Of a stretch of 64,000 nucleotides of DNA, positions 1 through 9,975 are shown piece by piece; the first letter of the stretch is position 1; each line of letters starts with the position of its first letter. The translations under genes and the position numbers were made by a program. Under the pieces are notes generated by a model that was not told the DNA's origin, did not search any database, and saw nothing but the letters and a program-made list of their open reading frames with translations. The DNA is from Micromonospora pisi (GTDB lineage Bacteria; Actinomycetota; Actinomycetes; Mycobacteriales; Micromonosporaceae), in contig NZ_RBKT01000001.1 of assembly GCF_003633685.1 (NCBI RefSeq), forward strand, positions 8,122,001-8,186,000, read 5' to 3'.

Positions 1-727
1 CACCGCGTTGATACTGACGATGATCGAGGAGAAGGCGCTCACGCCCGACCTCGGCATCGCCGACCCGGTCGCGGAATTGCGCGCGGTCAGCCACGACCCG
101 TCGCTGTCGCACCTGCTCCGGCTCCGCGACGGTCGTCGACTCACGGCGCTCGACCTGCAGTGGGCGTACCTGGAGCGGGCCCGTGCCTTCGTCGACGACC
201 GGTACGGCAACGACGCCGACGAGGCGACCCGCGACATACTCGACCGTTGGGAGGGCGTGCTGGACCGGCTCGGCCGCGACCCGATGCTCTGCGCCGGTGA
301 GTTGGACTGGGTGGCGAAGCTGCGGCTGCTCGAGGGTTACCGGGAGCGGGAGAAGCTCGGCTGGGCCTCGCACAAGCTGCAACTGGTTGACCTGCAGTAC
401 GCCGACGTACGTCCGGAGAAGGGCCTCTACCACCGCCTGGTGGCGCGCGGCTCGATGGCGACCCTGTTGCCGGACGAGCAGACCCGCCAGGCGATGGTCG
501 AGCCGCCCGAGGACACCCGGGCCTATTTCCGTGGTCGTTGTCTCGCCCAGTACGCCTCCGAGGTGGTCGCCGCGAGCTGGGACTCGGTGATCTTCGACGT
601 CGGTCGCGAGTCGCTGGTCCGGGTCCCGATGATGGAGCCCGAGCGGGGCACCCGTAAGCACGTGGGGGCGTTGTTCGACCGCTGTGCGAGCGCCAAGGAC
701 CTGTTGGAGACGATCACCGGCAACTGA
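1..727 (+). CDS. dop: Pup deamidase/depupylase Dop, C-terminal part
   Basis: The reading frame is open to the left edge, so only about the last 240 residues are present. Dop removes Pup from substrates and, where Pup ends in Gln, deamidates it. The visible part carries the family's conserved C-terminal blocks: GELDWVAKLRLLEGY, KLQLVDLQYADVRPEKGLYHRL and FRGRCLAQYASEVVAASWDS. It resembles PafA at 6142-7500 (ELDWV.KLRLLE, DL.Y.DVR..KGLY), as expected because the two are paralogues. It lies just upstream of pup and the proteasome genes in the usual actinobacterial order. The catalytic N-terminus lies outside the window. Confidence 0.95.
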   Translation, partial: TALILTMIEEKALTPDLGIADPVAELRAVSHDPSLSHLLRLRDGRRLTALDLQWAYLERARAFVDDRYGNDADEATRDILDRWEGVLDRLGRDPMLCAGELDWVAKLRLLEGYREREKLGWASHKLQLVDLQYADVRPEKGLYHRLVARGSMATLLPDEQTRQAMVEPPEDTRAYFRGRCLAQYASEVVAASWDSVIFDVGRESLVRVPMMEPERGTRKHVGALFDRCASAKDLLETITGN

Positions 728-888
728 TCGCCGGCACACGTTCCCGTCGCTCTCGTCCGCACCGACCACGGTCGGCCGTACGAGAGGCGGTGAACCGGTC
801 AGTCGGGCGGCAAAGGTCGCGGGCGACGCCCCGTTGTGTCGCCCTTCCGAGGTAAGTTTCTTGCAGGCGATCGTGGAGGAGGAACCAG

Positions 889-1104
889 ATGGCTACCCGT
901 GACACCGGCGGTCAGTCCCAGTCCGGTAAGTCGCGTCGTGACGAAGAGGTCGACGACGTCACCACCGAAGCGAATCCCGAGGTCGCGGAGCGGCACGCCG
1001 AGATCACCGAGGACGTGGACGACCTGCTCGACGAGATCGACTCCGTGCTCGAGGAGAACGCGGAGGAGTTCGTTCGGGGCTATGTCCAAAAGGGCGGCGA
1101 GTAA
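889..1104 (+). CDS. pup: Prokaryotic ubiquitin-like protein Pup
   Basis: A 71-residue acidic, disordered protein that PafA attaches to lysines of proteins destined for the proteasome. It has the family layout: polar N-terminus, a coiled-coil-prone region (residues about 35-60, [20 protein letters not shown]) that binds the Mpa/ARC ATPase, and the C-terminus YVQKGGE. The last residue is already Glu, so Dop deamidation is not needed for ligation. A strong ribosome site (GGAGGAGG) precedes the ATG. It sits between dop and prcB. Confidence 0.97.
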   Translation: MATRDTGGQSQSGKSRRDEEVDDVTTEANPEVAERHAEITEDVDDLLDEIDSVLEENAEEFVRGYVQKGGE

Positions 1105-1279
1105 CCGTCGGCCCGGCTCGTCCGGGCCGATCTCGGGGCTGTCGCACCACGCCGACCACGAGATCATCGCGCCGACCGGAGTCAGACGATAGTCTGCTTC
1201 AACCGCAACGGTGGTCGTGGCCGGTTCGGCGACGGCGCGGTGTGTTGGGACAGGACGATCACGTACTGAGAGGAACCAC

Positions 1280-2119
1280 GTGGCAGCGGGTTTTGATCCA
1301 TCCGGGCGGCTACCAGATGTGTTCACCAACGCGGGGACGTCTTCCTTCACGCAGTTCCTGAGCAAGGTCGCACCCGAGTTGCTTCCTGGTCGTCGGCCGC
1401 TGCCGCCCGGGTTCGCCGCCGACCTCGCGCCACACGCGACCACCATTGTCGCGATCACCAGCGCCATGGGCGTGGTCATGGCGGGCGACCGGCGGGCCAC
1501 GATGGGGAACATGATCTCCAGCCGGGACATCCAGAAGGTCCACCCGGCGGACCGGCACTCCCTGGTCGGGATCGCCGGCACCGCCGGCATCGGGATCGAG
1601 ATGATGCGGCTGTTCCAGGTCGAGCTGGAGCACTACGAGAAGATCGAGGGCGCCGTCCTCTCCCTCGACGGCAAGGCCAACCGGCTCGCCTCGATGATCC
1701 GGGGCAACCTCGGTGCGGCGATGCAGGGCCTCGCGGTGATCCCGCTCTTCGCCGGGTTCGACCTCGCCGCCACCGACCCGGCCCGGGCCGGTCGCATCTT
1801 CAGCTTCGACGTTGCCGGTGGCCCCTACGAGGAGACCGGCTACGACGCGATCGGATCCGGATCGATTTTCGCCCGGTCCGCGCTGAAGAAGCGGTTCCGA
1901 CCCGGACTGAGCACCGACGAGGTGGTGCGGCTCGCGGTCGAGGCGCTCTACGACGCGGCTGACGACGACACCGCCACCGGTGGCCCCGACCTCACCCGCC
2001 GGATCTACCCGGTGGTCATGACAGCCACGGCAGAGGGCACCAACCGGCTCACCGAGGCCGAGACGGCGGCGGTGGCCGAGGCCGTCGTCGCCGCCCGGAT
2101 GGAGAACCCGGGCGGCTGA
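1280..2119 (+). CDS. prcB: 20S proteasome beta subunit, proprotein
   Basis: 279 residues from a GTG start preceded by AGAGGAAC; an upstream in-frame start exists but adds sequence unlike the family. The first 53 residues are a propeptide. The mature subunit begins at Thr54 (context HA|TTIVAI), the N-terminal nucleophile, followed by the conserved [11 protein letters not shown] and [13 protein letters not shown] blocks. It forms the proteolytic inner rings of the cytoplasmic 20S core with PrcA, which follows after about 85 bp. Confidence 0.96.
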   Translation: MAAGFDPSGRLPDVFTNAGTSSFTQFLSKVAPELLPGRRPLPPGFAADLAPHATTIVAITSAMGVVMAGDRRATMGNMISSRDIQKVHPADRHSLVGIAGTAGIGIEMMRLFQVELEHYEKIEGAVLSLDGKANRLASMIRGNLGAAMQGLAVIPLFAGFDLAATDPARAGRIFSFDVAGGPYEETGYDAIGSGSIFARSALKKRFRPGLSTDEVVRLAVEALYDAADDDTATGGPDLTRRIYPVVMTATAEGTNRLTEAETAAVAEAVVAARMENPGG

Positions 2120-2204
2120 GGCCGCCCGCCGCAGAGCCACCCGTGAAGTCCTACGCCAGCCGCTCGTTACGCCGCCAGACCAGCTTGTAAGGAGAACCGC
2201 CGCC

Positions 2205-3032
2205 GTGGCCATGCAGTTCTACGCCTCGCCAGAGCAGATCATGCGCGACCGCTCCGAACTGGCCCGCAAGGGCATCGCTCGGGGGCGGAGCGCGGTGGTC
2301 CTCAGCTACGAGGGCGGAATCCTCTTCGTGGCGGAGAACCTCTCCAGCGCCCTGCACAAGGTCAGCGAGATCTACGACCGGATCGGGTTCGCCGCCGTCG
2401 GGCGGTACAACGAGTTCGAGAACCTCCGCCGCGCGGGGGTGAGGATGGCAGACCTCAACGGGCTCAGCTACGACCGGCGAGACGTGACCGGCCGCGCCCT
2501 GGCGAACGCGTACGCACAGACCCTGGGCGCGATCTTCACCGAACAGTCGAAGCCGTTCGAGGTGGAGATCTGTGTCGCCGAGGTCGGTGCCACCGCCGAT
2601 GACGACGAGATCTACCGGCTCACCTACGACGGTTCGGTCAACGACGAGCCCGGCCGGATGGCGATGGGCGGTCAGAGCGAGGCGATCAGCGGTTCGCTGC
2701 GGGCCAACCACCGCAACGACGTTTCGCTCAGCGAGGCGGTGCGCCTCGCCGTACAGGCCCTGGGCAGCGTCGGCGGCGAGGGCGGGGCGGCGCGGACGAT
2801 CGCCGCCAACCAGTTGGAGGTCGCGGTTCTCGACCGGCACCGGGTGGGACGCACGTTCCGGCGGATCACCGGCGCGGCACTGACCGGTCTGCTGGACGGC
2901 GAGGCGGAGCCGAAGGACGCGGGCGGCGACGAGCGCGGACCGGCCGGGCCCGGCCCCGGGCCGGAGAAGCCGGCCGTGTCGGCTGCCTCGGCCGACCTGG
3001 AGACGAAAGAGACCGAGCAGCCCGAGGGCTGA
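2205..3032 (+). CDS. prcA: 20S proteasome alpha subunit
   Basis: 275 residues. The GTG at 2205 follows AAGGAG; an ATG two codons later is also possible. It begins with the gate-forming alpha-subunit pattern ([27 protein letters not shown]) and continues with the alpha fold ([27 protein letters not shown]). The last ~45 residues are a low-complexity acidic and Pro/Gly tail, as in actinobacterial PrcA. It forms the outer rings that dock the Mpa/ARC ring and is co-oriented with prcB. Confidence 0.95.
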   Translation: MAMQFYASPEQIMRDRSELARKGIARGRSAVVLSYEGGILFVAENLSSALHKVSEIYDRIGFAAVGRYNEFENLRRAGVRMADLNGLSYDRRDVTGRALANAYAQTLGAIFTEQSKPFEVEICVAEVGATADDDEIYRLTYDGSVNDEPGRMAMGGQSEAISGSLRANHRNDVSLSEAVRLAVQALGSVGGEGGAARTIAANQLEVAVLDRHRVGRTFRRITGAALTGLLDGEAEPKDAGGDERGPAGPGPGPEKPAVSAASADLETKETEQPEG

Positions 3033-3060
3033 CCCGGTCTCTCCAGCGGGGCGGGTGGCG

Positions 3061-4110
3061 TCAGACCCAGCGACGGACCACCCGCCAGTACGCCGACATG
3101 AACGCGTTGAGTACGCCCACCCCGGGCGGGTTGATCAGCGGTGTGTTGAACCGGTCGGTCAGCACGCCCATCCAGACCCGGTCCGGCACGGTCCGCTCGG
3201 CTTGCAACTGCTGCCGGCGCTCGCCCAGGTGCCGGCGGTGCCGCCAGAGCCACCCGTAGCCGCGTACCTTGTCCTTGATCCAGCCCTCCTTGATCGCCAG
3301 CAGCAGCATCACCAGCTCCAGCGCGAGCAGCGGTGGGGCGAGCAGCAGCAGCGACCGGCGTCCCCAGAGGGTCGCCACGAACATCAGCCGGTTCCGTTCG
3401 ACCAGGTAGTACTTGAAGCTGTTGCGGCTGAACTCGTAGCGGTGCAGGGCCACCGCGTCCGGCACGTTCAACACCCGGAGCCCGACCCGCCAGGTCCGGA
3501 CCGACAGGTCGGCGTCCTCGTGGTACGCGAAGTAGTGCGGGTCGAAGCCGCCCAGCCGGTCCCAGTGGCTGCGTGAGGTGACCAGGCATGCGCCCATCGC
3601 ACCGGGGGTCTCGGTCGGTTCGCTGCGGGTCTCCCGTTCCCGGAACCCGCCGATCCAGCTCACCCCCAGCACATGCACCTCGTTGCCGCGGGAGTTGAGC
3701 AGTTCGGGCTCGTCGGCCAGCCGGATCGCGCCGGCCGCGATGCCCACGTCAGCTTGGTCGACCACCTCGACCAGCCGGGCCAGCGTGTTCGGTTCGACGA
3801 TCGCGTCCCCGTTCACCAGGGCGACGTAGTCACCGCTGGCGGCGCTGACACCGAGGTTGCAGCCGGCGGAGAAGCCGATGTTCTCGCCCTCGCCGACCGT
3901 CACCACCCCGGGAAGTTTGGCCAGGACTTCGACGTCGTCGGTGGTACAACCGTTGTCGACCAGGATCACCTCGACCTCCACCTTGGCCGAGGCGAGTATC
4001 GACTCGACCGATCGGCGCAGCAGAGGCTCGGCCTTCCAGGCGAGCACGACCGCGCTGACCCGAGGTAGACGGTTGAGTTCGGTGAGGGAACTGGAACGCA
4101 CGTCGGACAT
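3061..4110 (-). CDS. Family 2 glycosyltransferase, rhamnosyltransferase-like
   Basis: 349 residues. The GT-A core is clear: SAVVLAWKAEPLLRRSVESIL at residues about 18-38, VEVILVDNGCTTDD, GFSAGCNLGVSAASGDYVALVNGDAIVEPN (NGDA in place of a DxD motif) and the acceptor/catalytic block FDPHYFAYHEDADLSVRTWRVG. A hydrophobic segment near residue 265 and a basic C-terminal half suggest membrane association. WbbL-type rhamnosyltransferases look like this, and the adjacent rmlD and rmlA (dTDP-rhamnose synthesis) support rhamnose as the donor. The acceptor cannot be told. Convergent with prcA. Confidence 0.85.
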   Translation of the reverse strand: MSDVRSSSLTELNRLPRVSAVVLAWKAEPLLRRSVESILASAKVEVEVILVDNGCTTDDVEVLAKLPGVVTVGEGENIGFSAGCNLGVSAASGDYVALVNGDAIVEPNTLARLVEVVDQADVGIAAGAIRLADEPELLNSRGNEVHVLGVSWIGGFRERETRSEPTETPGAMGACLVTSRSHWDRLGGFDPHYFAYHEDADLSVRTWRVGLRVLNVPDAVALHRYEFSRNSFKYYLVERNRLMFVATLWGRRSLLLLAPPLLALELVMLLLAIKEGWIKDKVRGYGWLWRHRRHLGERRQQLQAERTVPDRVWMGVLTDRFNTPLINPPGVGVLNAFMSAYWRVVRRWV

Positions 4111-4144
4111 GTCGGCGGATTCTCTCGGGGATCGGTGGGGCGGA

Positions 4145-5035
4145 TCAGGGGGTGGCGACGAGTCCGCGTTCGGCGAGGGCGCCGCCGAGCATCTCGTGCC
4201 AGTCTGGCATGGGCGGCAAGCCGGCCGCCTGCCACCGTTCGTGGCCCAGCACGCTGTAGGCCGGGCGGGCGGCGGGTAGGCGGTAGTGCTCGCTGGTGGT
4301 GGGGCGGATCCGTGCCGGATCGAGGCCGCTGAGGGCGAAGACCGCACGGGCCAGCCCGTACCAGGTGGTCTGGCCGGACGCGGTGCCGTGGTAGATCCCG
4401 GCCGGTGCACGGCCGCCGAGTGCGGCGTCGCCGAGCGCGACCAGCCGCTGTGCCAGCGCGTACGACCAGGTGGGCTGGCCGAGCTGGTCGTCGACCACGT
4501 CCAGGTGGTCACGCTCGGCGGCGAGCCGCAGCATCGTGTTGACGAAGTTGCGGCCGTGCGTGCCGTAGAGCCAGGCGGTACGCACGACGTAACCGGTCTC
4601 GGGCAGCAGCCGGGTCACGGCCTGCTCGCCGACGAGTTTGCTGCGCCCGTACGCGTTGAGTGGGGCGGTCGGGGCGTCCTCCGGGTACGGGCTGCTGGCG
4701 TTGCCGGGGAAGACGTAGTCGGTGGAGACGTGGAGCAGTCGGGCACCGGCTTGCGCGCAGGCCCGGGCGAGGTGGGCGACACCTTCGCCGTTGATCGCGG
4801 TGGCCGCGTCCTCCTGGGTCTCCGCCCCGTCGACGTTGGTCCAGGCGGCGGCGTTCACCACCACGTCGTGGCCCTTGACCGCGGCGAGTACGGCGTCGGG
4901 ATCGGTCAGGTCCAGGTCCGCCCTGGTGGCGGCGGTGACCTGCGGCCCACCCGTGGTGGCGAGTGCTGTCACCAGGTCCCGGCCGAGCATTCCGCCGGCG
5001 CCGGTGACGAGCCAGTGGCCACTCTGATGGGTCAT
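4145..5035 (-). CDS. rmlD: dTDP-4-dehydrorhamnose reductase
   Basis: 296 residues, the usual RmlD length; starts at an ATG 75 nt upstream of the glycosyltransferase gene and probably forms an operon with it. It reduces dTDP-4-keto-L-rhamnose to dTDP-L-rhamnose using NAD(P)H. Visible are the Rossmann motif GAGGMLGRD near residue 11, NAAAWTNVDGAE, the catalytic STDYVFPG, and YGRSK supplying the Tyr-Lys pair of short-chain dehydrogenases. A longer reading frame continues upstream but is antisense to rmlA and is not coding. Confidence 0.94.
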   Translation of the reverse strand: MTHQSGHWLVTGAGGMLGRDLVTALATTGGPQVTAATRADLDLTDPDAVLAAVKGHDVVVNAAAWTNVDGAETQEDAATAINGEGVAHLARACAQAGARLLHVSTDYVFPGNASSPYPEDAPTAPLNAYGRSKLVGEQAVTRLLPETGYVVRTAWLYGTHGRNFVNTMLRLAAERDHLDVVDDQLGQPTWSYALAQRLVALGDAALGGRAPAGIYHGTASGQTTWYGLARAVFALSGLDPARIRPTTSEHYRLPAARPAYSVLGHERWQAAGLPPMPDWHEMLGGALAERGLVATP

Positions 5036-5179
5036 TTCCCGCCTCGCTTCGCCGGCCGAGCCGTTGGCCCCGGCGTCAGCCGGGTGATCCGTACGGGTTG
5101 GTGAGTCTACGCGACGTGTGGGCGGAACCAGCCGGCACAGGGGTGTGCCCGCGCGGGGGGAAGTCGGTACTCTCCCCGG

Positions 5180-6040
5180 GTGCGTGGAATCCTGCTCGCC
5201 GGTGGCACCGGCTCCCGACTCTGGCCGCTCACCAAGGCGGTATCGAAGCAGCTGATGCCGGTCTTCGACAAGCCGATGATCTACTACCCGCTCTCCACGC
5301 TGGTGATGTCCGGCGTCAAGGAGATCTTGGTGATCACCACGCCGGAGGATCAGGAGCAGTTCCAGCGCCTGCTGGGGGACGGCAGTCAGTTCGGCCTGCG
5401 GCTGGAGTACTGCGCCCAGCCCCGGCCCGAGGGCATCGCCCAGGCGTTCGTGCTCGGTGCCGACTTCATCGGCGATGACTCGGTGGCCCTGGTCCTCGGC
5501 GACAACATCTTCCACGGGGTCGGGCTCGGAAGGCAGTTGTCGGCACAGAACGCGCTGGTCGGCGGTCGGGTGTTCGCGTACCAGGTGGCCAACCCGGAGG
5601 AGTACGGGGTGGTCGACTTCGACGAGGCCGGTCGGGTGCTCTCGATCGAGGAGAAGCCGGCGACGCCGAAGTCCCGTTACGCGGTCCCCGGGCTCTACTT
5701 CTACGACAACCGGGTGGTCGAGATCGCCCGTGGGCTGCGCCCGAGTGATCGGGGCGAGCTGGAGATCACCGCTGTCAACGAGGCGTACCGCGAGCGCGGC
5801 GAACTCACGGTGACCGTGCTCGACCGGGGGACCGCCTGGCTCGACACCGGCACGTTCACCTCGATGATGCAGGCGGCCGAGTTCGTCCGGGTGATCGAGG
5901 AGCGGCAGGGCATGAAGATCGGTTGTGTCGAGGAGGTCGCCTGGCGCGCCGGCCTGATCGACGACGATCAGCTGCGGGCGCTGGCGCTGCCGCTGCGCAA
6001 GAGCGGGTACGGCGAATATCTGCTTGATCTGCTCCGCTGA
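5180..6040 (+). CDS. rmlA: Glucose-1-phosphate thymidylyltransferase
   Basis: 286 residues from a GTG start, the typical RmlA length. It makes dTDP-glucose, the first step of dTDP-rhamnose synthesis. The nucleotidyltransferase signature [18 protein letters not shown] (residues about 7-24) is intact, followed by [38 protein letters not shown] and AWLDTGT. It is divergent from rmlD, separated by about 145 bp that must hold both promoters. rmlB and rmlC are not in the window. Confidence 0.95.
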   Translation: MRGILLAGGTGSRLWPLTKAVSKQLMPVFDKPMIYYPLSTLVMSGVKEILVITTPEDQEQFQRLLGDGSQFGLRLEYCAQPRPEGIAQAFVLGADFIGDDSVALVLGDNIFHGVGLGRQLSAQNALVGGRVFAYQVANPEEYGVVDFDEAGRVLSIEEKPATPKSRYAVPGLYFYDNRVVEIARGLRPSDRGELEITAVNEAYRERGELTVTVLDRGTAWLDTGTFTSMMQAAEFVRVIEERQGMKIGCVEEVAWRAGLIDDDQLRALALPLRKSGYGEYLLDLLR

Positions 6041-6141
6041 GGGGCGGTAGCAGCCGGTCTGTACGGAGTTTCGACGCCGACGCGCGGAATGCACGACCCG
6101 AGGGCGACCAATCGGCGGCTTCGGGCGGCTAGTGTCTGTTC

Positions 6142-7500
6142 ATGGAGCGGCGAATCTTCGGTCTTGAGACCGAGTATGGCGTCACCTGCACCTACCGCGG
6201 TCAGCGGCGACTCTCCCCGGACGAGGTCGCCCGATACCTCTTCCGCCGGGTGGTGTCCTGGGGGCGCTCCAGCAATGTGTTCCTGCGCAACGGGGCCCGG
6301 CTCTACCTCGATGTCGGCTCTCACCCGGAGTACGCGACGCCGGAGTGCGACTCGGTCACCGACCTGGTCGCGCACGACCGGGCCGGTGAGCGGATCCTCG
6401 AGGGGCTGTTGGTCGACGCCGAGAAGCGGCTGCACGACGAGGGCATCGCGGGTGAGATCTACCTGTTCAAGAACAACACCGACTCGGCCGGCAACTCGTA
6501 CGGATGTCACGAGAACTACCTGGTCTCCCGGCACGGCGAGTTCGGCCGCCTGGCTGACGTACTGATCCCGTTCCTGGTGACCCGCCAGCTGATCTGCGGT
6601 GCGGGCAAGGTCCTGCAGACGCCACGCGGTGCGGTGTACTGCCTCTCCCAGCGGGCCGAGCACATCTGGGAGGGGGTGTCGTCGGCGACCACCCGGAGCC
6701 GGCCGATCATCAACACCCGGGATGAGCCGCACGCGGATGCCGAGCGTTACCGCCGGCTGCACGTGATCGTCGGTGATTCCAACATGAACGAGGTCACCAC
6801 ACTGCTCAAGGTTGGCAGCGCCGACATCGTGCTGCGGATGATCGAGGCCGGGGTGGTGATGCGGGACCTGTCGCTGGAGAACCCGATCCGGGCGATCCGC
6901 GAGGTGTCGCACGACATCACCGGGCGGCGCAAGATCAGACTGGCCTCCAACAAGGAGGTCAGCGCCCTGGAGATCCAGCAGGAGTACCTCGCCAAGGCGA
7001 CCGAGTTCGTCGAGCGCCGGGGCGGCGACCAGACCGCGAAGCGGGTGGTGGAGCTCTGGGGACGGGTGCTCAACGCGGTCGAGAGCGGAGATCTGGAGCC
7101 GGTCTCCCGGGAGATCGACTGGGTCAGCAAGCTCCGGCTGATCGAGCGCTACCAGCAGAAGCACGACCTGCCACTGTCCCACCCCCGGGTCGCTCAGATG
7201 GACCTGGCGTACCACGACGTACGTCGGGGACGCGGTCTCTACGGGCTGTTGGAACGGCGGGGGCAGGTGGACCGGATCGCCACCGACCCGGAGATCTTCG
7301 AAGCCAAGGAGACCCCGCCACAGACCACCCGGGCCCGGCTGCGCGGTGAGTTCATCCGGCACGCGCAGGAGAAGCGGCGGGACTTCACCGTGGACTGGGT
7401 GCACCTGAAGCTGAACGACCAGGCGCAGCGCACGGTGCTGTGCAAGGACCCGTTCCGGGCGTACGACGAGCGGGTCGAGCGCTTGATCGCGAGCATGTAG
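6142..7500 (+). CDS. pafA: Pup-protein ligase PafA
   Basis: 452 residues, full length. PafA phosphorylates the C-terminal Glu of Pup with ATP and joins it to substrate lysines. The glutamine-synthetase-like catalytic core is intact: GLETEYG (Glu9, Mg-ATP ligand) and [15 protein letters not shown] (Asp57, probable catalytic base). Further conserved blocks are [19 protein letters not shown] and SEIDWV-type [16 protein letters not shown]. It is separated from the other proteasome genes by the rhamnose genes, as often seen in actinomycetes. Confidence 0.97.
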   Translation: MERRIFGLETEYGVTCTYRGQRRLSPDEVARYLFRRVVSWGRSSNVFLRNGARLYLDVGSHPEYATPECDSVTDLVAHDRAGERILEGLLVDAEKRLHDEGIAGEIYLFKNNTDSAGNSYGCHENYLVSRHGEFGRLADVLIPFLVTRQLICGAGKVLQTPRGAVYCLSQRAEHIWEGVSSATTRSRPIINTRDEPHADAERYRRLHVIVGDSNMNEVTTLLKVGSADIVLRMIEAGVVMRDLSLENPIRAIREVSHDITGRRKIRLASNKEVSALEIQQEYLAKATEFVERRGGDQTAKRVVELWGRVLNAVESGDLEPVSREIDWVSKLRLIERYQQKHDLPLSHPRVAQMDLAYHDVRRGRGLYGLLERRGQVDRIATDPEIFEAKETPPQTTRARLRGEFIRHAQEKRRDFTVDWVHLKLNDQAQRTVLCKDPFRAYDERVERLIASM

Positions 7501-7556
7501 GCGCTGGCGGGGCGGCCGATGGCAGAACCAGTGATCCGGGTAGTGTCGGCGGCGTT

Positions 7557-7763
7557 ATGACGTCTCCTGACCGTTCCCCCGAAGATCCACCCGAGCGCAC
7601 CTCCGAGCAGGTGCGGCAGGGCTGGGTCAACCGTCGCCGCGAGAAGATCGTGGACGAGATCGCACGTAACCGCCGTGGCGAGTACTCCGTGCCGACCTGG
7701 GTGCTGGTAGTGGCACTGGTGCTGCTCGTCGGCGGCTGGATCGCGGTGGTGGTGTTCTCCTGA
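7557..7763 (+). CDS. Small single-pass membrane protein
   Basis: 68 residues, ATG 57 nt after pafA and probably co-transcribed with it. The N-terminal two thirds are charged and polar (PPERTSEQVRQGWVNRRREKIVDEIARNRRGE). The C-terminus is one transmembrane helix (VPTWVLVVALVLLVGGWIAVVVFS). The topology suggests a tail-anchored protein facing the cytoplasm. I do not recognise a named family or function. Confidence 0.75.
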   Translation: MTSPDRSPEDPPERTSEQVRQGWVNRRREKIVDEIARNRRGEYSVPTWVLVVALVLLVGGWIAVVVFS

Positions 7764-7778
7764 GTCGGCCGGCGCCGT

Positions 7779-8864
7779 TCACCCCAGCAGGGTGACCGCG
7801 TGCCGGCCGGCGGCCGCCGCGGCGAGGAAGTAGGCGTGGTCGGCGTCGAGCCCCCGCCCCATTGTCGAGAGCGTGACCGGGGCCGCCCGGAGCGCGGCGT
7901 CGAGCCCGTCGGTGCTCACCCGTACCAGCCGGTGCCGGTCCGCGAGTGGGACCAACGCGGCCTCCACCGCCTCGGCCAGCGCCGGCTCCAGCCCGTCCGG
8001 CACCACCAGGTCCGCGCGGGTGAGGGCGACCCGACCGTACGCGGTGAGGCTGTGGTGGGAGACGCCATGGTGCCGGGGTCGGGCGTCGGCGGCGGAGATG
8101 CGCAGCGATCCGACCGGCCTACCGCCGAGCGTGGTCACCGCGTTGACCGCTTCGCCGACCGCTACCCCGGAGAATCCCCACCGGGTGCCCGTGCCCAGGT
8201 TGCCGGGCCCCTGCGCCACGATGGCTATCTCCGCCTCCAGCACATGTCGGGCGGCGAGCAGTCCGGCGTGCAGGTTGGTGGCCTCGAGGTCGCCGCCGAA
8301 CGCCTGCCCGACGGTGACCGTGCCGACCAGTTCGTCGCCGAGCGCGGAGAGGCTCCGGGAGAACCACGCCGGCAGCGCGCCGCCGTCGGTCATCACGTAC
8401 GCGATCCGGGCGGTTGGGGCGTCGGCCCGGATGCCGGCGACGATCGCCGGCAGCGCGGAGTGCAGGTCCGCGGTGACCACCGGCAACCCGGCCACGTCGT
8501 CGACGTCGACGAGCCGGTCCCGGTGTGGTGACGCCTCCTCGTCCGCGCCGAGCAGGATCGGCTGCAGCGGGGTGTACCGCGCCTTGACCAGGTGGCCGCC
8601 GTCGCGGGTGTCGAGGCTTTCCGGCGGGTCCGCGGGCAGGCGGTCGGGGAGCGCGACCACGAGGGCGTACCCGCCGGTGCCGAGCCCCATCAGCAGAGCG
8701 CCCACGTTCAACAGCACCCGGTCGCCCGGTTCCGGGGTGCCCACCAGGGCGGGATAGGCGAGCGCCCGGACCGTACCGCCGTCGGGCAGCAGCGCCTCCA
8801 ACTCGATCGCGCCGCGCCACTGTCGCCGTATCACCGTCACCGTGCCGGACCGCCATCGCACCAT
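7779..8864 (-). CDS. DUF3866 family protein
   Basis: 361 residues; a start three codons upstream is also possible. It begins MVRWRSGTVTVIRRQWRGAIEL and later has VRALAYPALVGTPEPGDRVLLN, VVALPDRLPADPP, KARYTPLQPILLGADEE, IAIVAQGPGNLGTGTRWGFSG and HHGVSHHSLTAYGRV, matching the pattern of DUF3866 proteins of actinobacteria and Firmicutes. No enzymatic role is established. Convergent with the small membrane gene after pafA. Confidence 0.8.
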   Translation of the reverse strand: MVRWRSGTVTVIRRQWRGAIELEALLPDGGTVRALAYPALVGTPEPGDRVLLNVGALLMGLGTGGYALVVALPDRLPADPPESLDTRDGGHLVKARYTPLQPILLGADEEASPHRDRLVDVDDVAGLPVVTADLHSALPAIVAGIRADAPTARIAYVMTDGGALPAWFSRSLSALGDELVGTVTVGQAFGGDLEATNLHAGLLAARHVLEAEIAIVAQGPGNLGTGTRWGFSGVAVGEAVNAVTTLGGRPVGSLRISAADARPRHHGVSHHSLTAYGRVALTRADLVVPDGLEPALAEAVEAALVPLADRHRLVRVSTDGLDAALRAAPVTLSTMGRGLDADHAYFLAAAAAGRHAVTLLG

Positions 8865-8915
8865 GCCCGGCACGGTAGCCGGGGCGCCGTCGCCGGGCCC
8901 GGCGGGGGCGGTGGG

Positions 8916-9872
8916 TCAGTCCGGTCGGGGGTCGGTCCGGTCGGGGGGGCGGGTGCCGGTCGGATCGAGAAAGACGAATCGTACGGCCGGGTTGCGGGCG
9001 ATCAGGCGCCGTTCGGCCTCGTCGGCGGCGGCTTCGATGGTGGCCCCGGTGGCGTCGTCGGCAAAGTCAATCTTCGCGGCGACCAGGATCTCGTCCGGAC
9101 CCAGTTGCAGGGTCAGCAGGGTGTCGATCCGTTCCACCGTCGGCACCGCGGCCAACTCCTGGTAGATCTCGTCCCGGGTCGTCGGCCCGGCCGACCGGCC
9201 GATCAGCAGGGACAGGTTGCTGCGGGCGAGGGTGACCGCCACCAGCAGGAGGAGAACCCCGATCATGATCGAGGCCAGTCCGTCCCAGAACGGGTCGCCG
9301 GTCAATTGGGAAAGGCCCACCCCGGCGGCGGCCAGCACCAGGCCGATCAGGGCGGCGCTGTCCTCGAAGAAGACCGCTTTCACGGTGGTGTCCGGGGTAC
9401 GGTGCACCACCTGCTGGGGGCTGACCGAGAAACGCCGGGCCCGTTGCCGGATCTGTCGGGTCGCTCGGGTCAGTGAGACCGACTCGGCGACGAAGGAGAT
9501 CAGTAGCACCACGTACGCGATCAGGTTGTCGTCCTGGCGCTGGTCGGTCTGGATCGCGTGGACGCCCTGGGTGACCGAGAAGATGCCACCACCGACGAAG
9601 GTGAAGACCGCGGCCAGGAACGCCCAGACGTAGCTCTCACGGCCGTGCCCGAACGGCCGTTCCTCCGTGGCGGGCCGGGAGCCCCGGCGCAGCGCGACAA
9701 AGAGGAGAATTTCGGTGGTGGTGTCGGCGAACGAGTGGGCGGCCTCGGAAAGCACCGCCGCGGAGCCGCTGAGCAGGCCCGCCACCACCTTCGCCGCGGC
9801 AATCGTCAGGTTGGCCACGCCGGCGATGACGACTGTGCCGACGCTCTGCGCACCCTCCGGCGATCTCGCCAT
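8916..9872 (-). CDS. Cation diffusion facilitator family transporter
   Basis: 318 residues with about six transmembrane helices. It has the CDF signature SGSAAVLSEAAHSFADTTTE (residues about 35-55), where HxxxD supplies metal ligands, and a cytoplasmic C-terminal domain (DEIYQELAAVPTVERIDTLL). Family members export Zn, Fe, Mn or related divalent cations by proton antiport; the metal cannot be read here. It is divergent from pafB, with about 100 bp between the starts. Confidence 0.88.
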   Translation of the reverse strand: MARSPEGAQSVGTVVIAGVANLTIAAAKVVAGLLSGSAAVLSEAAHSFADTTTEILLFVALRRGSRPATEERPFGHGRESYVWAFLAAVFTFVGGGIFSVTQGVHAIQTDQRQDDNLIAYVVLLISFVAESVSLTRATRQIRQRARRFSVSPQQVVHRTPDTTVKAVFFEDSAALIGLVLAAAGVGLSQLTGDPFWDGLASIMIGVLLLLVAVTLARSNLSLLIGRSAGPTTRDEIYQELAAVPTVERIDTLLTLQLGPDEILVAAKIDFADDATGATIEAAADEAERRLIARNPAVRFVFLDPTGTRPPDRTDPRPD

Positions 9873-9975
9873 GTCGTCAGCCTATGGCTCGTCCAGGGCG
9901 TTGACGGACGGATTGCGCTGCCACGTGCCCGTGTGGGTTCGTACACGACGGGCCAACACTGCTAGCGTCTTGCAG

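Noticed and set aside
4145-6094. A 649-codon leftward frame covering rmlD and continuing through the rmlA region.
   Set aside because: Only the 4145-5035 part matches a family; the rest is antisense to rmlA.
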